Assembly: GCF_023091745.1 (NCBI RefSeq)
Contig: NC_068920.1
Location: 120,059,622-120,123,621, forward strand
From: Budorcas taxicolor
Taxonomy: Eukaryota; Chordata; Mammalia; Artiodactyla; Bovidae
DNA length: 64,000 nt
Reading direction: 5' to 3'
Shown: positions 57,321 through 64,000 of the stretch, piece by piece
Numbering within the stretch: the first letter of the stretch is position 1
How the letters are laid out: every line of letters begins with the position of its first letter
Made by a program: the position numbers and the translations under genes
Notes under the pieces: generated by a model
Database searches by the model: none
What the model was told of the DNA's origin: nothing
What the model saw: the letters and a program-made list of their open reading frames with translations, nothing else

Positions 57321-57621
57321 CCCTTCCACAGAGTTATGGAGTTTTTTTCCCCTCTGAGCACAAAACAGGCATTTCCCTGACACGGGTTTCTGTGTTCACA
57401 CATAATTGCTGGTGAGCCTGTTACTGGTGGCTCATAGGATTGACTTTGGAGGAACTGGCTTCCTCATGCTCTCATCTTGCTTCCGCAGTTTCTCGTTTGT
57501 GGGAGCTGAGTCTCCTCCGCATTCAGAGAGACTAACTTGGAGCCAGACATATAGACGAAACTAGTTAGTGTCGGCTCGATTGTTTTAAGGTGTTTATTAG
57601 CTTTCTTAAAGAGGGTATGTA
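57321..57621. other. Intergenic sequence, nothing recognised
   Basis: No feature identified. Confidence 0.45.
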
Positions 57622-57959
57622 CACTTCTATTAGAATGGCTAAAGCAAAATTAGAAATAATACCAAATGCTAGCAAGGATGCAGAAAAACTGGATCACTCA
57701 TACACTGCTGATAAGAATGTAAGATGGTACAGCCACTCTGGAAAACAGTTTGACAGTTTTTTACAAACCTAACATGTACTTACCAAATGACCCAGCAGTT
57801 TCATTCCTTGGATATTTATCCTAGAGTAATAAAATCCTATGCTCACACAGAAACCTATTCACGAATGTTTATTAGTTAGTTTTATTCATAATACCCAAAA
57901 AGCAGAAATAACCAAGATGTTCTTCAACAGTAGGTGAATAGCTAAATTTTGGTACTTCT

Positions 57960-58088
57960 GTTTATTTACTTATTTGTTGGCCACGCTGTGTGGCATGCAC
58001 GATCTTAGTTCCTCTGCCCAGGATTGAACTTGTGTGCCCTGCAGTGGAAGCCCAGAGTCCCAACCACTGGACCACCAGGAAATTCCCC
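57960..58088 (-). mobile_element. CHR-type SINE inside L1M
   Basis: TTTATTTACTTATTTGTTGG to CCACTGGACCACCAGGAAA. A 16-bp target duplication with one mismatch: aaattttggtacttct at 57944-57959 and aaactttggtacttct at 58089-58104. Confidence 0.93.
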
Positions 58089-58481
58089 AAACTTTGGTAC
58101 TTCTTTACCATAGAATACTATACAGCAATTAAAAGGAATAAGCTATTGATTTTTTTTTAAGCCCATTCAAGAAGACACATCGTATGATTCCATTTATAGA
58201 ACATTCATAAAATAGCAAGATTTTAGAAATGGAGAACAGATCAGTGGTTGTCTGGGATTAGGATTATAAGGAGAAGGAGCAGGACGATGGATGCAGTTCT
58301 GAAATGTAACTAGAGAGATCCCGTGGTTATGTAATTGTTCTGTATTTTGATTGGGATAGTGGATATACAAACCTAATCGTGATTAAATTGTGTAAACACA
58401 TACATGAGTACAAGTTAAACTAAAATATAAATAGAATAGGTGGATTATACTAATGCCAAAATTTTAGTTTTATTAGTGGCT

Positions 58482-58504
58482 TTTGTGTGTGTGTGTGTTT
58501 TTTT
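58482..58504. repeat. Short (TG)n run
   Basis: Eight or so TG units followed by a T tract, at the tail of the next SINE. Confidence 0.9.
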
Positions 58505-58866
58505 TAACTTATTTATTTTTGGCCGTGCTGGGTCTTTGTTGCTGCTCAGGCTTTTCTCTAGTTTTCTAGAGAAAACTAGTTGCAGTTTTCTCTAGTTGCA
58601 GTGAGCCTCTTCATTGCGTTGCACAGGCTTCTTATTTCAGTGGCTTCTTTTGTTGTGGAGCACAGGCTCAAGGGCTCTGAGCTTCAGTAGTTGCGGCTCA
58701 TGGGCTCAGTAGCTGTGGCTCCCAGGCTCTAGAGCACAAGCTCAACAGTTGTGGCCAGCAGGCTGAGTTGCTCCGTGGCATGCGGGGTCCTCCTGGGTCA
58801 GGGATCGAACTCGAGTCTCCTGCATTGGTGGGCAAATTCTTTACCCCTGAGCCACCAGGGAAGCCC
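58505..58866 (-). mobile_element. CHR-type SINE with a fold-back duplication
   Basis: TTATTTATTTTTGGCCGTGC, GTGGCTTCTTTTGTTGTGGA, GGGATCGAACTCGAGTCTCC and GAGCCACCAGGGAAGCCC, a full reverse-complement CHR element. Near 58558-58579 a 22-bp near-palindrome (ctagttttct/agagaaaactag) and a repeated ttttctctagttgcag lengthen it. Confidence 0.88.
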
Positions 58867-58901
58867 TGTTTTAGTGTTTTGAGAACTGTTAGCATAAGGG
58901 G

Positions 58902-58981
58902 AAGCCTGGTGGGCTGCCGTCTATGGGGTCGCATAGAGTCGGACACGACTGAAGCGACTTAGCAGCAGCAGCAGCAGCAGC
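58902..58981 (+). mobile_element. BOV-A2 SINE, 80-bp 3' remnant
   Basis: GAAGCCTGGTGGGCTGCCGT to the (AGC)n tail. A perfect 11-bp target duplication, agcataagggg, at 58891-58901 and 58982-58992 shows that this very short piece inserted as such. Confidence 0.95.
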
Positions 58982-59007
58982 AGCATAAGGGGGCATTGGG
59001 AGAGGAG

Positions 59008-59222
59008 GCTTCCCAGGTGGCCCAGTGGTAAAGAATCCATCTGCCAGGGCCAGAGATGCAAAAGACATGGGTTTGATCCTTGAGTTGGGAAGATCTCCTG
59101 GAGTAGGAAATGGCAACCCACTCCAGTATTTCTTGCCTGGAAAATTCCACGGACAGAGGAGCGTGGCAGGCTACAGTCCGTGGGGTCACAAAGAGTCAGA
59201 CACAACTGAGCAAGCACGCAGC
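59008..59222 (+). mobile_element. Bov-tA SINE
   Basis: AGGCTTCCCAGGTGGCCCAG to GTCAGACACAACTGAGCAAG. Confidence 0.9.
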
Positions 59223-59414
59223 ATTCGGGGAAATAGGGTGAATAGTATATAGATCTCTCTATATTCTTTCTTACAACTGCATGTGAATACACACTTAATA
59301 AAATTTCAGCAGCCATGCAAATTAAAACAAAACAAAACAAAACTCAGCAAACTGGGAATAGAGGGAGACGTCCTCAGAATGATAAAGAGCACCCTTGTCC
59401 TCCCCAGCAGTTGG

Positions 59415-59980
59415 TATTTAGGGTTTCTTTTGTGTGTGTGTGTCATTCTCACAGGTATGTAGTGGTATCACATTGTTGTAATTTGCAGTTCCCTAAGACA
59501 AATGATACAGTGCACCTTTTCATGTGCTTAATAACCATTTGCAGATCTTCTTTGGTGAAGTATGGGTTCAGATCTTTTGTGCATTTTTAAATTGGGTAGT
59601 TTATTATCTTATTGTTCAGTTCTGAGACTTTGTATATTATATACAAGTACTGTGTCAGGTATGTGTTCTGCAAATGTTTTCTCCAAATAAAGACTTGACT
59701 TGTCTTTTCATATTTTAATGATGTTTTTAAAAAAGAAATTTAATTTTAATAAGATCAAGCTTGTTAATGTTTCTTTCCTGCATCATGCTGTTGATTTTAT
59801 ATTGAAAAACTCATTATCAGACCCAAGGTCATGCAGATTTTCTCCTATTTTTTCTTCAAGAAGTTTTGTAGTTTTGCATTTTACATTTAGGTCTATGGTC
59901 CATTTTGGGTTACTTTTTATATAAGGTGTAAGGTCTGTGTCTAGGTTCATTTTTTTGCATATGAACATCCATCACTCTCA
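59415..59980 (-). mobile_element. Old L1M LINE fragment
   Basis: caccttttcatgtgcttaat, gcagatcttctttggtgaag, aggtctatggtccattttgg and tgtctaggttcatttttttg are the reverse complement of an L1 ORF2/3' section. A (TG)n run sits at 59430-59446. Confidence 0.78.
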
Positions 59981-60353
59981 CAAAAACAAAAATCAAAAAA
60001 ACCCACAGTGATGGTCATATGTCAAAGGAATATTGGAGCCAATGGAATAGAGTTCTTAATGGCCAAAGCTGGAACAATTTGAGCAACAAAATTAATAAAG
60101 TATTGTAGTATTATATTATAGCCATAGCATAAAATAAATATTCATGATTCCATCTGGTATCAATAAATGATGGAATAAATAAATAAACTGGGGAGACTAG
60201 ATATATCTCCCATGCAAATAACTGATGTAGGTTTTCTGCCCTTAAGAGGATAGAACATAATTTTCTACTCCTTAAATATAGTTTGTACATGGTGACTTTC
60301 TTCCAAAGAGTATAGTATGGAAATAGAGAAAAAAAGAGTAGCTTTACAGTAGA

Positions 60354-60563
60354 GAGTGAAAGTGTTATTCATGTCTGACTTTTTGCGTCCCCATGGACTG
60401 TAACCCCCCAGGCTCCTCTGTCCATGGGATTTTCCAGGCAAGAATTCTGGAGTGTATTGCCATTTCCTTCTCCAGGGGATATTCCCAACCTGGGGACTGA
60501 ACCCAGGTCTCCTGCATTGCTGACGAATTCTTTACCATCTGAGCCACTAGGGAGGGAAGCCCC
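60354..60563 (-). mobile_element. Bov-tA SINE inside L1M
   Basis: GAAAGTGTTATTCATGTCTG to CATCTGAGCCACTAGGGAG. The flanks tagctttacagtagag and tagttttatagaagaa look like a decayed target duplication of about 15 bp. Confidence 0.9.
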
Positions 60564-60934
60564 TAGTTTTATAGAAGAAAAAACCTGACAAACACTGTCT
60601 CAACCAGGTGAGCAAAGGTAACATCAGCAGTGATAAATCATATTGTTAGTTATGTTCCAGTCCATACTAGATGTGATGAGGGCAGCACTTTACCACTGTG
60701 GTCTTCCTCTCCAAAACACATTACACCAGTCTCACTGTGGGGAAAACATGGGACAAACCGCAACTAACAGATATCCTGCAAAATATTACACCAGGAAGTC
60801 CTAAATATTAGACCAGGACCCCTTAAAACTCTTATGGGTCATCAGAAAACAAGAATGATAACAACAGCAAAAAAAGAAAAGTCCAAGAAACAGTCACAGC
60901 CAAGAGAAATCTAAGGAGATATGCTATGAATACA

Positions 60935-61147
60935 GAGTAAAAGTGTTAGCCACTCAGTTGTGTCCAACTCTTTGTAACCCCATGGACTGTAACCCGCCAG
61001 GCTCCTTTGTCCGTGGAATTATCCAGGCAAGAATACTAGAGTGGGGTGCCATTCCATTCCCTTCTGCAGGGGATCTTCCTGACCCAGGGGTAGAATCTGG
61101 GTCTCCTGCATTGCAGGCAGATTCTTTTACCTTCTGAGCCACAGGGT
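60935..61147 (-). mobile_element. Bov-tA SINE inside L1M
   Basis: GTTAGCCACTCAGTTGTGTC, GGCAAGAATACTAGAGTGGG and CTTCTGAGCCACAGGGTATC in reverse-complement order. Confidence 0.9.
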
Positions 61148-61365
61148 ATCCCAGGTGCGATCTTGATACACAAAAGGGACATTAGGGTAAAATGAGGAAA
61201 TCCCAAGTATGAGCTTTAGTTAATAAGAAAGTATCAAGATTGGCCCTTGATTGTGAAATGCTGATAGGGGAAATAGGACATGGAGTATATGAGAACTCTC
61301 TGTATATTTTCATAATAATTCTGTACATTTAAAACTGTTCTAAAAATAAAAACTTATTTTGAAAT

Positions 61366-61793
61366 AACAGGAACTGGTGTGGTTCTTGTGCCACCCTGGA
61401 GAAGGTCCCAGTGCACCTATGCCCAGGCTGGGTGCAACATCACTTCTTGGTCTCTGCTTCAGTTTTTTCACTTTCCCCCTTTCCCTCTGCGCTGCTTGTA
61501 CAGAGGATTCAGTTCTGAGACTGCCTAAAGCCACTGGGAAAATGGTGGGAAATTCACCATCATCGTTGCCAGAAAAAGCAATTTATGGCTTTATTCTTAA
61601 GTTCCCAATTTGGCTTCACACTCTTATCTCCTGTGGGCTTTTATTTCTGAATCTTGGCTAAACTCCTCAGGCTTAAGCTTTTGGCCTCAAAAACATTGGA
61701 CAGTTACATTATCTGTCCACTTCCTATTTCTATAGTAAGGAGCTACAGTAACCAGCTAACTCTTATCTGGAGCTCATACAATTACAGATAACT
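61366..61793. other. Intergenic sequence, nothing recognised
   Basis: A 94-codon plus frame at 61377-61661 has a leucine/phenylalanine-rich stretch but no motif or promoter context; probably chance. Confidence 0.4.
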
Positions 61794-62012
61794 ATTTCCT
61801 GGTGGCTCAGATGGTAAAGAGTCTTCCTGCAATGTGGGAGACCCGGGTTTGATCCCTAGGTCGGGAAGATCCCCGGAGAAGGAAATGGCAACCCACTACA
61901 GTACTCTTGCCTGGAAAATACCATGGACTGAGGAGCCTGGTAGGCTACAGTCCATGGGGTTGCAAAGAGTTGGACATGACTGAGCAACTTCACTTTCACT
62001 TTCACATGCTAA
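61794..62012 (+). mobile_element. Bov-tA SINE
   Basis: TTTCCTGGTGGCTCAGATGG to GACTGAGCAACTTCACTTTC. Confidence 0.9.
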
Positions 62013-62309
62013 AAATCACAGCAGAACAAATACCAAGAGAAGTCATCCCAATATTACGAGATATCCCTCTTGTAGTTCTTTCTTGCAGCCAAAAACCTTT
62101 ATACTTCAAACTTAGTTATATGTAGGCATACTAACACCAGGCATTTATGTTTTTGAGATAGTCATTTTGACCACAATTATTTTCACTCTGTCTTCTATTA
62201 ATACCCAGTATTGATATGTAAAAAAAAGTGAGCTGAACTTCTCAGATTAAGTTCTATCAATATTGTAAATGTTCTTATATATTAATTATTTTGAACATAA
62301 ATAAACAAA
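62013..62309. other. Intergenic sequence, nothing recognised
   Basis: AT-rich, no feature identified. Confidence 0.45.
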
Positions 62310-62496
62310 ATTAAAGATAAAAGGAATGAACTATTGATACACCCAACAACTTGGATGGATCTCATTATGTTGAGTGGAAAAAGTTAAACTCAAAATATTA
62401 CATTTACATAGCATTTTGTATGACATATAGCAATTTATATTAAAAATTTTTGATAACAAAATTATAGAGATGGAGCATAAATTGATATTTGCTAGG

Positions 62497-62740
62497 TACT
62501 CTTGTCTGGAAAATCCCATGGACTGAGGAGCCTGGTGGGCTGCAGTCCATGGGGTTGCTAAGAGTCGGACACGACTAAGCGACTTCACTTTCACTTTTCA
62601 CTTTCATGCATTGGAGAAGGAAATGGCAACCCACTCCAGTGTTCTTGCCTGGAGAATCCCAGGGACGGGGGAGCCTGGTAGGTCTATGGGGTCGCACAGA
62701 GTCGGACACGACTGAAGCGACTTAGCAGCAGCAGCAGCAG
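62497..62740 (+). mobile_element. BOV-A2 SINE, slightly 5'-truncated dimer
   Basis: GGTACTCTTGTCTGGAAAAT, linker CACTTTCACTTTTCACTTTC, (AGC)n tail ending near 62740. A short deletion is seen in the second monomer near GGTAGGTCTATGG. Confidence 0.92.
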
Positions 62741-63078
62741 GGTTTCTAGAGATGTAGAGAGAGGAAGAGCATGAGCGCCAACAGGGAGCTGGAATGGTCC
62801 TTGTGATCATGAAACAATTCTGTATCTTGACTGCGGTAGTAGTTACATGAACATACATATGATAAAATTGCATAGAATTAATAATACATCCATGTGTGTG
62901 CACGCACATATGCACAAGTGCATGTTAACCCAATGAAACTGGAATAAGCTTTGTGGGTTGTTGTAAAGTCATCTTCCTGGTTGTGATATGGTACTAAAGT
63001 CATGCAAGATGTTACCACTGGGGTATATGGGTCAAGAGTAAATGAGTAAAGGGGAAATAGAATCTCTCATTACATTTT

Positions 63079-63310
63079 CAGAACTGCATTTATTTTTATT
63101 TATTAATTTGTGGCTGCATCCAGTCTTAGTTGCAGCATGCAGGCTCTTTGTTGCGGAGCACAGGCTCTGGAGCACGTGGATTCTGTAGTTTGCCGCGTGC
63201 AGGCTTAGTTGCTCTGCAGCATGTGGGATCTTGTTCCTAGATCAGAGATCAAACCTGCATTCCCTGCATTGGAATGTGGATTCTCAACCATTTGACTACC
63301 AGGGAAATCC
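63079..63310 (-). mobile_element. CHR-type SINE inside L1M
   Basis: ATTTATTAATTTGTGGCTGC, GTTGCTCTGCAGCATGTGGG and CATTTGACTACCAGGGAAAT. A perfect 15-bp target duplication, ctctcattacatttt, at 63064-63078 and 63311-63325. Confidence 0.95.
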
Positions 63311-63384
63311 CTCTCATTACATTTTTTTTTTTCATTACATTTTATAAAGGCAATAACTACTGTTTTTACTTATCCTTTTAAAAA

Positions 63385-64000
63385 AATTGACATAATTTTT
63401 ATACTAGAAAACTCACCGTTTAAAGCTTACAATTCAATGGTTCTTAGTGTTTGTAACTATCACCGCCAATTCCAGAGCACTTTCATTTCTCTGAAAGAAA
63501 CCCCAAATCCATTAGTAGTTGCTCCCCATTCTCCACCCCCATCCTCTAAAAACTATTCATCTATATTCTGTATTGGTAGATTTGCTTATTTTTGATATTT
63601 CATATATGTGGAATTATACAATATGTGTTCTTTTGTGTCTATCTCCTTTTGTCTAGCATGTTTTCCAGAATCATCCATCTTGGAGCATATATCAGTACTT
63701 TATTCCTTTCTGTGGTTGAATAATATTCCATTATATAGATATGCCAAATTTTGTTTATTTATTCATTCACTGATAAACATATAGATTTTTCTACTTTTTG
63801 ACTATTATGAATAATGCTGCTATGAATACTTATGTATAATCTTTTTTTAAAAAACATACATTTTTCATTTTCTTGAAGACATACCTACAAGTGGAATTTT
63901 GGGATCATGTGGTAACTCTCTGTTTAACTTTTTGAAGGACTGAAACAGTTTCCAAGAGGCTGTGCCATTTTGCTTTCCCACCACCATCAGTGTATGAAAG
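63385..64000 (-). mobile_element. Old L1M LINE, runs off the window
   Basis: tcaccgtttaaagcttacaa, gcatgttttccagaatcatc, gaataatattccattatata and aataatgctgctatgaatac are the reverse complement of an L1M 3' UTR and ORF2 end. Confidence 0.82.

Larger units (their letters stand above)
57622..59312 (+). mobile_element. Old L1M LINE 3' half with four nested SINEs
   Basis: ctattagaatggctaaagca, gtacagccactctggaaaac, gaccgagcagtttc-like, ggttgtctgggattaggatt and tcttacaactgcatgtgaat form an L1 3' half. It is interrupted at 57960, 58505, 58902 and 59008. Confidence 0.8.
60000..61365 (+). mobile_element. Old L1M LINE 3' UTR split by two Bov-tA
   Basis: ccaaagagtatagtatggaa, aaacctgacaaacactgtct, aagtcctaaatattagacca and gagaactctctgtatatttt, then taaaactgttctaaaaataa, follow an L1M 3' UTR to its A-rich end. 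Confidence 0.78.
62310..63370 (+). mobile_element. Old L1M LINE 3' UTR split by BOV-A2 and CHR
   Basis: gaatgaactattgatacacc, ttggatggatctcattatgt, caattctgtatcttgactgc and agatgttaccactggggtat follow an L1M 3' end. Confidence 0.75.

Noticed and set aside
58921..59340. A 139-residue minus-strand frame rich in leucine
   Set aside because: The leucines come from an AGC-repeat SINE tail read in one frame, followed by Bov-tA sequence.
24087..64000. An exon of the neighbouring gene expected after COMMD1 (B3GNT2 in the human order)
   Set aside because: No glycosyltransferase-like frame or CpG-rich promoter seen; it would lie beyond the window.

Overview
This is nuclear DNA from a ruminant, most likely a bovid such as cattle. 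The evidence is the repeat content: BovB (RTE-clade) LINEs, their BOV-A2 offspring, tRNA-derived Bov-tA SINEs and cetartiodactyl CHR-type SINEs, laid over older mammalian MIR, L2, MLT1, MER20, Tigger and L1M copies. There are no prokaryotic operons, CRISPR arrays or defence systems. Nearly all open reading frames are chance or transposon-derived.

The only host gene segment I can name is the last coding exon of COMMD1 on the + strand (23979-24086), with its splice acceptor and a candidate 3' UTR. The UTR ends near an AATAAA signal at 24622 that is followed at once by a very G-rich tract. Bases 1-23978 would then be the final COMMD1 intron, and 24.7-64 kb the region downstream of the gene. I recognise no other host exon. 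A possible short orphan exon lies at 57117-57320 and a coding-like patch at 22981-23140.

Layout: 0-24 kb is intron, with a near-full-length minus-strand BovB (1.6-4.9 kb), scattered SINEs and MIRs, a single-copy stretch around 15.6-17.6 kb, a possible old LTR at 17.7-18.7 kb and two BovB 3' fragments at 20-22 kb. 24-26.2 kb is SINE-poor sequence after COMMD1. 27.1-32.6 kb holds two BovB copies in inverted orientation, about 2 kb of matching arm each, whose identity is mosaic in a way that suggests gene conversion. 37-41 kb is a nest of BovB copies, one of them a 5'-inverted (twin-primed) insertion with a target duplication. 42.0-42.4 kb is a Tigger-type element carrying a tiny mariner element. 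44.8-48.8 kb is a layered L1/MLT1/L1/SINE stack. 51.7-53.9 and 57.6-64 kb are L1M fragments in both orientations split by CHR, Bov-tA and BOV-A2 insertions.

Many SINE boundaries are fixed by target-site duplications of 7-16 bp that can be read directly, so the order of insertion can often be worked out. I found no previously undescribed biological system. The most informative points are the inverted BovB pair, the nested twin-primed insertions, and the COMMD1 3' end with its altered C-terminus and its AATAAA/G-tract arrangement.
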